NCBI GenBank assembly: GCA_022606425.2
Contig: JAHDVF020000673.1
Span: 620,001-684,000 of the forward strand
DNA length: 64,000 nt
From: Lepidostoma basale
Lineage: Eukaryota; Arthropoda; Insecta; Trichoptera; Lepidostomatidae
Direction of reading: 5' to 3'
Positions 19,911 through 30,184 of this stretch are shown here, in pieces; positions within the stretch are counted from its first letter, which is position 1; each line of letters starts with the position of its first letter. The notes beneath the pieces are model-generated. The model made no database searches and was not told where the DNA came from. It saw nothing but the letters and a program-made list of their open reading frames with translations. The translations under genes and the position numbers were made by a program.

Positions 19911-20146
19911 TGTTTTTTGTACTTGTTGTTCTGAATTGTTGTTCTTTTCATTCCATGAACAAAAGTCAATTTTATTTATGAGAAATACTAACCTGTGTCT
20001 GAAGGTGCGTGAATAATATCAATGGGAAATGTTTTCCTTCCGGGTAATTAAGGGTTAATTATCTACGTAATGTTATGCGTTAAAACAACATGTTTAAAGA
20101 ACAAAAATATTGTAACAAAAATTTCGTAATTATGTGAATAAATTTT

Positions 20147-20374
20147 AACTATCTAACTAACTAACCATAGCCGTCTCTTTGAAGGGGTAGGCAGTAAGAA
20201 TGGACTGCTCGCTGTTCTTTCCTGACGTACTTCTACCGATTCCTCGACATTCATACATTGTGTCATGCATACACGTCGATATCTCTAACTCTCACGTGGC
20301 CGACATTCAATATTTTTCTTATTTGATCGTACCACGTTTTCCTTGGTCTTCCTCTATTTCTATTATAGTCAAAT
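20147..20374 (-). pseudogene. TTAG-LINE 3' end
   Basis: Plus strand begins actatctaactaactaacca, then the reverse complement of the conserved 3' coding block (gaaggggtaggcag...). It ends abruptly against a SINE at 20378. Confidence 0.65.
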
Positions 20375-20377
20375 TTT

Positions 20378-20700
20378 CGACGACCTTCGTAGCCGAGTGG
20401 TAAGTGCATTGACTACCACCTCGAAGGTTTTTCAAATCAATCAAATCAATTTATTTCATCAACAGACATTACAAAGGTTCCGGGTTCGATTACCGGCGAG
20501 GGCAGTGTGATTGTCACACTGTCTTTGGTCTGGTGTAGAATTCACGTAACAATAAAATGGCGATAGATTAGCTACTTATCACATGTCACGAGAATCACTA
20601 TGATAACTATAAATACCCTTTACATCGATTTGGCTCATGCTGTCATAATGTAAACTGCGATTCAACAAAATAATAATAAATAATAATAATAGTAAAAATT
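20378..20700 (+). mobile_element. tRNA-derived SINE (SINE-1), interrupted
   Basis: The tRNA-like head has box A (TAGCCGAGTGGTAAG) and box B (GGTTCGATTACC). It is followed by a tRNA-unrelated body (cactgtctttggtctgg, tagattagctac, cacatgtcacgagaatcac) and a tail cgattcaacaaaataataa plus (AAT)n. A 44-bp LINE tail with an AAGGTT duplication splits the head at 20430-20473. Other copies: 44860-45110, 52353-52575 and 57738-57921. Confidence 0.85.
20430..20473 (-). repeat. 44-bp LINE-tail insertion in SINE
   Basis: AAGGTT occurs before (20424-20429) and after (20474-20479). The insert in reverse complement is a LINE 3' tail (gtaatgtctgttgatgaaat, aaattgatttgattgatt) like those at 1-60 and 34722-34791. 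It is an extremely short 5'-truncated retrotransposition. Confidence 0.7.
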
Positions 20701-20884
20701 ACATCGTTAACAAACATTTTATTTACTATTATTTCTTCATTCATTCTTTTCATTTGTCCAAACCATCTTAATGATCCTAATAAATATATTTATGCCTTAA
20801 AAAAATCCTGTTGCCATCCTATAGTTCTGATAAATACTGAAGGAAAGGGGAAGAAAAAATATAACGATAGCGAATTGGATTTAT

Positions 20885-21055
20885 GTTTCATGGGATCTTA
20901 GGAAAATCCGTGTAACTCGTCATTCTGGACCGACGTTTTGGAGATCGTTGCAGTCTCCATCATCAGGGTGGTTATGGAATGACGATCCTATCTCCGAAAT
21001 GTTGGTCCAGACAGACGAGTTACATGGATTTTCCAAAGATCCCAAAAAAAAAACA
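20885..21055. ncRNA. HH8 hammerhead-like inverted pair
   Basis: Minus copy: CTGATGA, helix II GGAGA/TCTCC, AAAAC (G12 lost), ACGT, C, then GGTCC pairing with CCACC over three bases. Plus copy: cctaTCTCCGAAATGTTGGTCC. The outer arms actcgtcattctggacc and ggtccagacagacgagt form the palindrome. The consensus of the two copies restores both core boxes. Confidence 0.45.
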
Positions 21056-21109
21056 TGTAACTATTAACCGTGAGCAATTATGCAAATCAGATTTTTTATA
21101 AACCTTTTG

Positions 21110-21730
21110 TGCTTATGTCATATTCATTTTCTTTATACCCGCTTTGATAATGGAATCACAAGAAAGCTCCGCAACAACTACGTACAAATAGGGGCATGTC
21201 ATCGCGGCTTTTTTCCGAATCCTCGCGATGGGGCAGCTTATTTGTGAGGAAATAATTCCAGGACCTTTGTGTGCGAGTTGACCGCAGCGGGAACCCCCGA
21301 CCCGCGGCCGGGCCCGCCGTGGTGCGGCCCGGGAGGTGTTGGCAAACATTAATTTAGTTAAACGAGCGCGCCGAATAGCCCCCTCGTAGATAAAAGTCAC
21401 GAAATATAATTATGCGCCGCTTTTATCCATCGCGTTAAGCTGTTGAAATGCGAGGCTTCCGCAAATAACGGAATGGAATATATTAATACTTTCAAATATA
21501 TTAGAGACACATTACCGACAACAATACTTAAAACCGTATATTATGCGTTCGTGCAATCTATCCTAAATTACGGTTTAATGGAATGGGTAGGAACTATAAT
21601 AATTATTGTTTTATCGTTTCTTGAGATTCTTCTATATTCATACAACGTGACATCCACGCTCGACGATTTTTCCGACTTTGAATGTAGATAAATTATTTTT
21701 TTTAAATTAAACTTTTCAAAAAAAGATTCG
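21110..21730. other. GC-rich unique DNA
   Basis: 21270-21340 is strongly GC-rich (gacccgcggccgggcccg). No supported protein: the 95-aa minus frame is arginine-rich from GC bias. It could be host regulatory or exon-flanking DNA that survived between repeats. Confidence 0.35.
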
Positions 21731-21744
21731 AAAAATTACGAAAA

Positions 21745-21910
21745 TTTGACATTTGATATATATTTTTATCACACCTGATGATGTCAACATTGGTTGATGA
21801 AACAGCTGTCGTAAAGTAAAATAAATACAATTGTGATATAAAACAAAGTTTTTTAATTAAAAGTTATGAAATGTTAAAATATCATAGTGTTTCGGCCAAA
21901 ACAATGCACT
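21745..21910 (+). ncRNA. HH2 hammerhead-like motif, core intact
   Basis: CTGATGA (21775-21781), helix II GTCAAC/GTTGAT, GAAAC (21799-21803), ACAGCTGT (21802-21809), C. The family tail follows (aaatacaattgtgatata, aaacaaagttttttaatt) and then tcatagtgtttcggccaaaa. Core residues are intact, helix I is weak. Confidence 0.5.
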
Positions 21911-21949
21911 AGATAAATTATTGTTTTCAATAACTTAATTGATATATTC

Positions 21950-22485
21950 TCGTGTGAATTTTGGTATCTGATACGCGCCGAGCAACGGTAATTCAATGTC
22001 CGCATAACGATCGTGTAAGACGTATCTGGCGTTCGCCGCGGTGGTGGATTATGACGTAGAAGAGCGCCAATCCTTTCGAATCCGCGCGTTTATCCCGCTG
22101 GAGAAACAAAAACAAGGATGTATCGTGAATATGAATCTAATAAATCCAAACACGCCTTTTCGCATAATATCACCTTCGATTCGGTGTGCAACCGGTAGGG
22201 CAGAAAAAGATCCAATGGCGTGCCGTGAATATCGATACGCTGAATCTTGAGTCGTGAATGTCAAAGTAAACCTCAGGTGTGTATGGGCACGTGGCGTGAT
22301 TGGAATCCGGATCAAGGATAAAAAGAAACATTTCAAGTGATGTAGGAGGCGAAGCCGATCAATTCCAGACACACTGTAAAACTAGGACGTGTTAATAAAT
22401 AATATTCCGCCGTGTAGGTGAGTGAACCTACCGCGAACACAATGGCCCCGGTAATTGCCGGCGGCCGAGTGTAGACGGTGCTCAC
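21950..22485. other. GC-balanced unique DNA
   Basis: About 500 bp with near-balanced composition and CpG-containing words (gttcgccgcggtgg, gccggcggccgag). Frames on both strands are short and motif-free. I do not recognise it. Confidence 0.35.
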
Positions 22486-22489
22486 TCTA

Positions 22490-23025
22490 TAATACGAGAA
22501 ACTGATAGCAGAGAATATAATAAGGCGAGAGAGAAACGTGGCACGCTCAAATCAATCAAATATTGAATATCGATCACCTGCCCTAGTACAAATTTCGGGG
22601 ATCGAGCATTTACGGTAGCCGGTCCATCAGCTTGGAACAATCTTCCCTCACACCTCAGATGCATAAATGATCCGACAGACTTCAGATCTAAGCTAAAAAC
22701 CAATCTTTTTCATATTTCATACCCAATTTAAAACTTGCATGTATTGTTCTATTATACTTTCTAATCGATCGCGAATATCAATCAGATGCAGCGTTTACAT
22801 TTAGATTTAAAACACGTCTTAATGCGCCCTTTAGGTGATTACATCACAAAAACGGCGCTTTAAAAGTTAGCATATTATTATTGTTATTATTAAGGAATCG
22901 GATATATCGATATGCGTGCATGATACGATGTATAAATGTAGGAGAAGCAAAAAAAAGTATGTCAGGACAGAACGATGCAGCGGTCAGAGAGACGTCGTGA
23001 TGGTGAGTTAGATAGTCAGATATGC
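22490..23025 (+). pseudogene. TTAG-LINE 3' end split by CR1-like LINE
   Basis: 22490-22576 (gaaacgtggcacgctcaaat, caatcaaatattgaatatcg) and 22895-23025 (gcgtgcatgatacgatgta, cgtcgtgatggtgagttag) are consecutive parts of one TTAG-LINE. The intervening 320 bp is a CR1-like tail. Confidence 0.75.
22577..22894 (+). pseudogene. CR1/L2-like LINE 3' end
   Basis: Translates as RAFTVAGPSAWNNLPSHLR, then DFRSKLKTNLF with a nearby stop. This is the diagnostic C-terminal motif of CR1/L2-like RTs. The tail is (ATT)n-like (tattattattgttattatt). Nested in a TTAG-LINE, so younger than it. Confidence 0.75.
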
Positions 23026-23176
23026 CAGAATTAAAGTGATGCTGAGAGAGTTGAAAATGATGACATTTAAAGAAATGATTATATACAATGTTTTATTCCT
23101 TTTTAACAAAATGGTCAATGGGCACAGCTCTCAAGAATTCCTAAAGAAGATCAAGGTTAACCAGCATGAATATTAA

Positions 23177-23688
23177 GGCCGTGCCACACTGTTTGAAACA
23201 AGCTTTCCACAGGAGTGACCTTGGTGGAGAGCTGTGGAGCCCACGGTTGGTGTAGCGTCCACATACTGTTTTAAACAAGCTCTCCACAGGGGTCACCTTT
23301 GTGGAGCGATGTGGAGCCCACGGTTGGTGTGGCGTCCACAATTTAAAACAAGGCTCCCACCTCAGTGTATTGTCGACTAGATCTCAAAGACAGGGCATGT
23401 CCCTATACAGTACAATAAATTCACTAATCACTTCTTTTTCTCGCGTAGACACCATTTTCGTTCATACGTCCGCACTCCACCGATGCCGCTATGCCCGCTA
23501 TGCAACTGACCTTGACTGGTGGAATGCGTGTTTACAACTGTGGAATGCGTGTTTACAAAACTGTGGATCCACACGCATACTGTGCGCATCCGTCCACAAA
23601 TTTTGGTTTCAAACAAGTGTCCACACAGTTTTAAACCGCCGGTGGAGACCGATGTGGAGAGCTTGTTTAAAACAGTGTGGCACGGCTT
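23177..23688. mobile_element. 512-bp TIR element with TTAA target
   Basis: TIRs of about 36 bp: GCCGTGCCACACTGTTTGAA at the left and its inverse at 23650-23688. TTAA lies at 23173-23176 and 23689-23692. No transposase. TTAA specificity suggests piggyBac-like, although the termini lack the usual CCC start. Internally 'gtggagcccacggttggtgt' is repeated with a 77-bp period (23234, 23311), and gtggaatgcgtgtttacaa is doubled near 23518-23560. Confidence 0.7.
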
Positions 23689-23699
23689 TTAATTAAAAA

Positions 23700-24590
23700 A
23701 AAAACAAGAAAGAATAATAAACTATGATATATAATAATAATAATAATAATAATAAAAAAATCCCAGAATTCACTTATGAATAAAACACTGAAGATTATGA
23801 GAATATTCCGTAGATCATCAGAAGCGAGAAGTATATGAGTTGAATCAAGAAAATTTACAACCAAATAACCTTTTAACATGTATGTATTTTATTATTTTTT
23901 ATTGTTAAGGTTTTTATTAGAACATGTGTTTATTTACTATACATGTGTACTTTTTAAAGTAAATAAATAATAAAAATACTAAACAGCTCGCGAAAATACG
24001 CACGTGTAAAGTTATGAAATACAAACTAAACTACCGAGAATTCAATAAACGAGAAAGCAAAATGGCACCCTTAAAACGTGGGGAATTTAGAGCACGAAAT
24101 GTCGCAGGTTAAAAACAAACATTATAGCTAAAATATGGAAAGTGAAACCATGTCAAAATACTGCGGCGGCGGTTATTATGACGATATTACTTTTTGTTAC
24201 ATTTTATTATTGGTAGTACTTCCCGCCGCTATATTCGGCAGGATAAACAGCGCGTGGCACTAATGAAAACCAGCTGAAATGGCGCACCTTTCGGTCTCAC
24301 GCCCCGTGCGACGGCTAAATATTTTTTTTACTAATCAGAGTACCTCAGCTCACCCACGCTTTTCGTGTTTCGGCAGTTATCACAAGCGTGAAGACAGCGC
24401 GTCACTCTACCACCACTGTCGCGCTACAAGAGCTCGTCTAACCTCTTCTGGGCATGCTGAAGAGCGGAAATATGCATGAGACCATCAACAAAATGATTGG
24501 CACAAAAATAACGGAAAAGAAGGCCGGTGAAAGGCAAAGGGAGAAGGAAAAAAAATGGTGATGTATAAGAGACATTAGTTCATTATAAAT
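23700..24590. other. Unique DNA, microsatellite at start
   Basis: (AAT)n at 23732-23755. 24230-24480 is GC-balanced (tcggtctcacgccccgtgcg) without a supported frame. No known repeats. Confidence 0.35.
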
Positions 24591-24597
24591 AATAATT

Positions 24598-24700
24598 AAA
24601 AGAAACGATGTTTTCAACTACTTCCGCTTTTGTCTTTATTTCGACAGCGACCGGTTTCGCAAGACTCGCTGGCATTGACAGACTAGTGACACTGTGTTTC
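24598..24700 (-). ncRNA. HH3 hammerhead-like motif
   Basis: Plus strand: tgtctttatttcgacagcga, ccggtttcgcaagactcgct, ggcattgacagactag. ACCGGT is at 24650-24655. In reverse complement the first box is CTGTCAA, so both A6 and G8 are altered. Confidence 0.4.
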
Positions 24701-24714
24701 GTCTTGTTTTGTTT

Positions 24715-26200
24715 TTATAGAGTCTACGGTATTTTTTATTATTATTGGCGTTTCCGCTTATATGATGCAAATTAGGCATTTCAGAAAAGAGCGATTCTAT
24801 ATTGCCTTTGAAAAAAACGATTGTTTTATTTTATGTTACTTATGAGTTATTAGATTATTTGATTTCTAATGGGAAAAAATTTCAATAAAAAAAAACCCGC
24901 TAAGTGGTGACACTGTTACTAACTGACTCCTTTATATACATACAGATCAGGGGTGTTAAAAATGACACATTTTATACAAAAATAATCTTAAAATAATTAT
25001 GTAAAATTAACTTAATTTAAATATTGGTATTTGAGTTATTGATGGTTGCGGTTTTCATTTGATAAAACTCCAAATAATATAATAATTAAACGCACTTTGT
25101 ATTATCACAACAATTTTAATTGCAGACATGTTTAAGTCATTCTTCATGCACAAATTAAAACAATAAATTAACACACGATCGTCACTTATACACATAAAAT
25201 TGAGGTGGGGTTATGCCATATAATGGGGGTAAATATTAACGAAAAATTCAATTCAAAATGTAAAAACTATAAAATGTAAAAACAATTATAAAATAATAAT
25301 AAAGTGTTGTGATAATACAAAATGCGTAGCAATTTATTTAAATAATCCACAGTAAAAAGTGAAGACGAATATATAAGAAAACCATAAATTCTTTCAGCAA
25401 TGACAAGGCTACAACGAAAAAATGCAGAAAGGAAGCACCAGAGGGTGGGGGGAGGTTTGAAGATAGGTCTGCCCACGAGCAGTTCTACTTTCGTCCATAA
25501 CGATTTTCCCCACGCAGCACAAAAACGAAACTTCTCCAGTGAGAATTCGGTGATCCGCCCCCATTAAAAAATGCTAAAAAAAAAACTTTATTATATTCAA
25601 TAGCGTTTCATATAACACATATAAAATTCGCTATAATAAGCTTCGTTCGCGCTTAATTGAAATTCCTGCGAAAGCCGTATATTGTTGAATGATTAATTTA
25701 CGTTATTCTCATTCAAGAAATACGAATGAGATTTTAATTATATTATGATAAACAACCAAAATTTAAAAAAGGCACGTTGTATTTTTATAAGTCCCGAAGA
25801 GTCGAGTGGATAATATCTTGAGCGGGCTCGAGTGAATTTAATATTTCATAGTGTTTTCTTAAATTAAATTCCGCCGTTCCTCCAAAAATCTCAGGAGAAA
25901 AGCTCTTCATACACATTTTTGTATTATGTGTAGCTATTCCGGACACGTCACAGCCCTTCTGTTGATAATGCAAACAGCCCGTGCGAAGAACACATTTGAC
26001 AAATCTCATAAAAAATGTAACACGGGGAAACGGGTACTTGCGGTTATTAAATTCCGCCGTGATAATTACACATTTAAACTGAATAAAACGCTGAACTCCG
26101 GGCGATTCAGTCATTTTCGTGTAGCCGGTTAACCCTTAATTGCGTGGTGTAGCAAATTTTCTGCGAAACGAAAAATATACTAATGTTTGTATAGAATATT
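24715..26200. other. Unique A+T-rich DNA
   Basis: About 1.5 kb without TIRs, repeats or a convincing frame. The 109-aa minus frame at 25785-26114 overlaps a 68-aa plus frame and neither has motifs. 'gacatgtttaagtcattcttcatgc' near 25124 may be a decayed hammerhead-like repeat. Confidence 0.35.
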
Positions 26201-26206
26201 TTAAAT

Positions 26207-26440
26207 AATAATTAAATAAAACGATGATTTTTAACTACTTCCACTTTTGGCTTTATTTAAACAGCGACCGGTTTCGCTAGGCTCGCTGGCGTCGACAGAC
26301 TGGTCTGACATCGATAGACCAGTCTGTCGATGCCAGCGAGCCTGGCGAAACCGGTCGCTATCTAAATAAAGACAAAAGTGAAAGTAGTTAAAAAACATCA
26401 TTTTATTTAATTATTATTTAAAATGAACTTCCATCAAGAG
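26207..26440. ncRNA. HH3 hammerhead-like inverted pair
   Basis: Minus copy: gcgaccggtttcgctaggct, cgctggcgtcgacagac. Plus copy: CTGTCGATGCCAGC, GAGCCTGGC, GAAACCGGTC, GCTATC and aaataaagacaaaagtg. Arms are about 110 bp with a central palindrome gacagactggtct. Helix I (GCT opposite AGT) is present; A6 is U in both copies. Confidence 0.5.
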
Positions 26441-26689
26441 ATTTCAGTAAAATCATTTGATTATCATAGAATATTTTAATTTCATACTTATTCTTGTTGT
26501 GCCCTACACTCTACATTCCCATCTACATATCAAAAAATCTATTTAATTTTGGTTGAAGGTTGACCGGCTTTAATTTAACACATTTTGAACAAAATAAAAC
26601 TTTTTTTTCTTCAAATAAACAAATAAATACTACATTTCCAAGTGAGTATTATTCTCATGATTAATCAATTATTGTGTTTAAATAAACTA

Positions 26690-27236
26690 AATAAACTTAA
26701 AGTTGTCATCGCAAACAAAAACCTATCCAAAAAAGCTAAAATGGCAGTGCACAATGGTGTTCTTCTACCGGCCCTTATGCATGGAAGCGAAGCATTGAAC
26801 TGGCAAAAGAAGGATGAAAGTAGAATAAATGCAGTAGAAATAAGTTCTCTTAGACGAATGTGTCCATACTCTGTGTATGATAGTGTCGAATGAAAATATA
26901 AAAAGTGAATGCGGTGCGAATGATGGTGTCTTGAACAAAATAATGAAAGGATGAGATGGTTTGGACATATGGAAAGAATGGTAAAAAAATTATATGTTAA
27001 CGATGTAAATGGAACTAGAAATAGAGGAAGACCGAGGAAAACATGTCAGGATCAAATAAATCCAATATTTAATATCGGCCACGTGAGGAGTCAGAGAAAT
27101 CGACGCGCGTGCATGACACGATGTATGAATGTTGAGGAATCGAGAGAAATATGTCAAGAAAGAAAAGTATGCCAGTCCATTCTTTCTGCCTACCCCTTCA
27201 GGAAGACAGCGTGATGGTTAGTTAGTTAGTTATTGT
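26690..27236 (+). pseudogene. TTAG-LINE 3' end
   Basis: The longest plus-strand copy with a tail: KVVIANKNLSKKAKMAVHNG, LPALMHGSEA, SRINAVEISSLRRMC, a frameshift near 26890, then MRWFGHMERMVKK, RNRGRPRKTCQDQI and CMNVEESREICQ. (TTAG)n at 27218-27232. Confidence 0.78.
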
Positions 27237-27248
27237 TTTAATACAATG

Positions 27249-27308
27249 TTATTTATATACCCATATCGACACACAAATACATGTGTGTCGATATGGGTAT
27301 ATAAATAA
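27249..27308. repeat. Perfect 27-bp inverted repeat, 6-nt loop
   Basis: Arms 27249-27275 and 27282-27308 are exact reverse complements (arm begins TTATTTATATACCCATATCG), with the loop aataca. It lies about 15 bp after the (TTAG)n tail. Not related to the HH families. Confidence 0.85.
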
Positions 27309-27329
27309 ACAATTCCATTTTTTTTGCAA

Positions 27330-28045
27330 TAGACAACTAAAAATATTATTTTAGTTAAAAAAAAAATTTTAAATAATGAAATAAAGGGTTAAAGTGCTTA
27401 GTGCTACATACTAAACCACTCCAATGTTAATTTCACGGTCTTTTAAATGGGGACTGTAAATGAACTTTCGTGGAAGTAACAATTGCCGAATTCGCAGTGT
27501 CCATAGCTGCGTGTATTCAGAGCATTGTGCGATTCATATGCCTTCATTTAATCCAGACTAAAATGGATAATCGTTAAGCGCAAATAATAATTAACGTAAA
27601 ATGAAACCGCATCAGACACGGAAGCCAAACAAATTGAAACACACCTTCAACTACCGGATAGTAATAATTATAGTTCAAATGTTTTCCTTGTGGTGACCGC
27701 AAAAATAAAAAATATATATTTAGTTTTATTAGCATTCAATTTGTGGTCCCACATTATTTCTTTGGTTTTAATTCATTTAATTATTTAAAATTCAGTACAC
27801 TTATTGCTTATCGTATTTTTAACAGGCCATATGGCAAATGGCAATGCCTATGCCGGTAGATAGAGCAATACCTTTGCTAAACCGTGTCACTTTGGAGATC
27901 GACGTACTCGTATTTTGTATTTAAAAATTTTTTGACTTGTTAAAACTGTAAATGCATTCTTTACGAATTTGTCTTGAATGTCAGTTTTTTTCTCTTTCTT
28001 TATATAGCGAAAATGAGTTATTCATTATTAAATATACCATATATA
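27330..28045. other. No feature seen
   Basis: A+T-rich. No frame or known repeat. Confidence 0.4.
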
Positions 28046-28046
28046 A

Positions 28047-28265
28047 ACTGTTAAATTAAAAAACTTTGTTTTATGTATTTGATTTTACGAGACAGCTGTT
28101 TCGTCAACCTATTTTGACATCATCAGGTGTTACAATCAACGTCAACATAGGTTGACGACACAGCTCTCGCGTAAAATAAAATACAATTGTGGTAGATAAA
28201 ACTATTTTTTATTTATTTAACAGTTTATAATGTTCAAGTATCATAATGTTTCTGCCAAAACAATG
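28047..28265. ncRNA. HH2 hammerhead-like inverted pair
   Basis: Minus copy: CTGATGA, GTCAAA/GTTGAC, GAAAC, ACAGCTGT, C. Plus copy: GTCAAC..GTTGAC, GACAC instead of GAAAC, AGCTCT. Outer arms ttttatgtatttgatttt and aaaatacaattgtggtag. Followed by the family's end tcataatgtttctgccaaaa. Confidence 0.5.
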
Positions 28266-28269
28266 GACC

Positions 28270-29205
28270 ATTATTATATACGAGTACTTAAAACTCTTAA
28301 TCTGTATCTTTGGTATATTAGAAACTAAAATTTTGTGATGCTTTTCATATATTTGTAGACATTAATAAATTAAATAAAAAACTTACTAATTAAATGACAA
28401 TGATCACAACATAAGCAATTTTTTTGCCAAAAAAAAAATTCAGCTTCACTTCACTTTTAAAATAACAATAAATATATACAATTAAGACATAAATTAAAAT
28501 GACTTAATTACAACAATTATTTACCTCTTATTCATAAATGGAAATTAATATGATTCTCGCCACGTTTAATAATTCCCTAGGAAGACGAATAATGACACTA
28601 TGATGTAATAACACTTCTAAAAATATTTCCCAATATTATTATATAAATTAGAAACTCAATTAATAGTATAAACTCTTTTTCGATTAGCAATTTGTAAAAA
28701 AAAAAAATAATCGAGTGGAGATAAAAAATTAAGTCTTACAAAAGCGCAGATTAGATAAGAAACTAATATATTTAACTACTATAGAGTTCATTTCAGAGAT
28801 GTGCTTAGCGACTATGAAGAAAAAAAACGGGTGTGTAGAGAATTGAGATGCTGAAGACGTTTGAATGTGGTCGTCTCGCTGACTGGCAATTTATATTGAC
28901 GCTAGACTGAGTGAGGTTCAAAGCGAGTCTATGATTCTAAGTAACTCGAAAACTGCTAATGAAGCCAGACCGCAAATTCGCTCGAGCAGCTCACACCGTA
29001 CAGGCTACAAGTCCACGAGCTTTCTATCAAAAGAGCAAGAGGATCGGTTGCTTAAAGACAATGAAGATCGTTATACGCATTAGCAAGGATTAACAATGTT
29101 CATATTAAACCGAACACGCTTCAAATTAAATGTACCCGTAATCCAATTCAATGTAAAGTTATTCAATATAAAATATTCACTTACTTTTAGAACACGATTT
29201 ATATT
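28270..29205. other. Unique DNA with a short open stretch
   Basis: 28890-29083 on the plus strand stays open for about 64 codons without an ATG (...ARLSEVQSESMILSNSKTAN..., then SKEQEDRLLKDNEDRYTH, stop). Composition is more codon-like than its surroundings. I do not recognise it; it may be a fragment of an old gene or transposon. Confidence 0.3.
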
Positions 29206-29209
29206 GAAA

Positions 29210-29720
29210 ACTAATAAGATACAGTCCATTTTTTTGGCCGAAACACTATGATACTTCAACATTATTACTGTTAAAATTTAAAACACTGTTATTTGCAGCA
29301 TAAGCAATTTCTTTTTATTCGTTGAGAGTGTCGCGACAGCTGTTTCGCCAACCGATGTTGGCATCATCAGGTGTTACAATAAACTCGATGTTGGCATCAT
29401 CAGGTGTGACAATTGTAACACCTGATGATGCCAACACCGGCTGGCGAAACAGCTGTTGCGACACACTCAGTTAAAATTTAAAGCACTATTATAATATCAC
29501 AATTTCTTTTTATTCACTGAGAGTGTCGCGACAGCTGTTTCGCCAACCGATATTCGCATCATCAGGTGTAACAATAAGCTCGATGTTGGCATCATCAGGT
29601 GTTACAATTGTAACACCTGATGATGCCAACATCGGTTGGCGAAACAGCTGTCGCGACACTCTCAGTGAATATAAATATATTGTGATATTATAACAGTGTT
29701 TTAAATTTTAACAGTATCAA
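29210..29720. ncRNA. HH2 hammerhead-like array, two inverted pairs
   Basis: Minus copies with ACAGCTGT at 29336-29343 and 29531-29538. Plus copies with CTGATGA at 29422-29428 and 29617-29623, GAAAC at 29446-29450 and 29641-29645. The second plus copy is complete: helix II GCCAAC-ATCG-GTTGGC, ACAGCTGT, C. Additional half copies (gatgttggcatcatcaggtg) lie between. The outer arms (gtttcggcc at left, taacagtgtttta at right) close a 500-bp palindrome. Confidence 0.6.
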
Positions 29721-29754
29721 TAAGATACAAAATAATCAATGTTGTCAATTAAAC

Positions 29755-29815
29755 ATAGAAGATGGCAGCGGGCTGCCGAAACTGGTCGAAGCCATAAAAT
29801 CAAGTGGAATTGAAG
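29755..29815 (+). ncRNA. HH4 hammerhead-like motif
   Basis: tagaagatGGCAGCGGGCTGCC, GAAAC, TGGTC, GAAGCC. First box TAGAAGA (two changes); helix II is a perfect 5-bp stem; helix III ACTGGT has lost symmetry. Confidence 0.4.
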
Positions 29816-30184
29816 TAAATGCAGTAGAACTCGGTTATTACGATCAAGGAAATAGCGAAATCTCTGATATAACGAGGAAACAGATACTTAATATTTTCTT
29901 GTGACGGGTATTTTGTAAGCATTTAAAAATACGTATTCCCTGATATAACGAGTAATGCTTCTTGCTTTTCCCATCTTTCTCGCAATAACCAAGTTCGACT
30001 GCATATGACATTCGTATGAAGCACTTAATTTGTGGTGTGGCATTATTAAAAATAATTCAAAAAACACTTTTCTACTTGTTTTTTCAACACATTGTTCTAT
30101 CAAAGTAACCAGCTTTGCCCCCACCGCAGCTTCGGCAGGATAACAAAACAAACTGTTTGTACGCAAGCTATATGAATGGAAAAT

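Noticed and set aside
20378..20500. A tRNA gene
   Set aside because: Box A and box B are there, but the sequence lacks a complete cloverleaf, continues into a SINE body and recurs with a (AAT)n tail.
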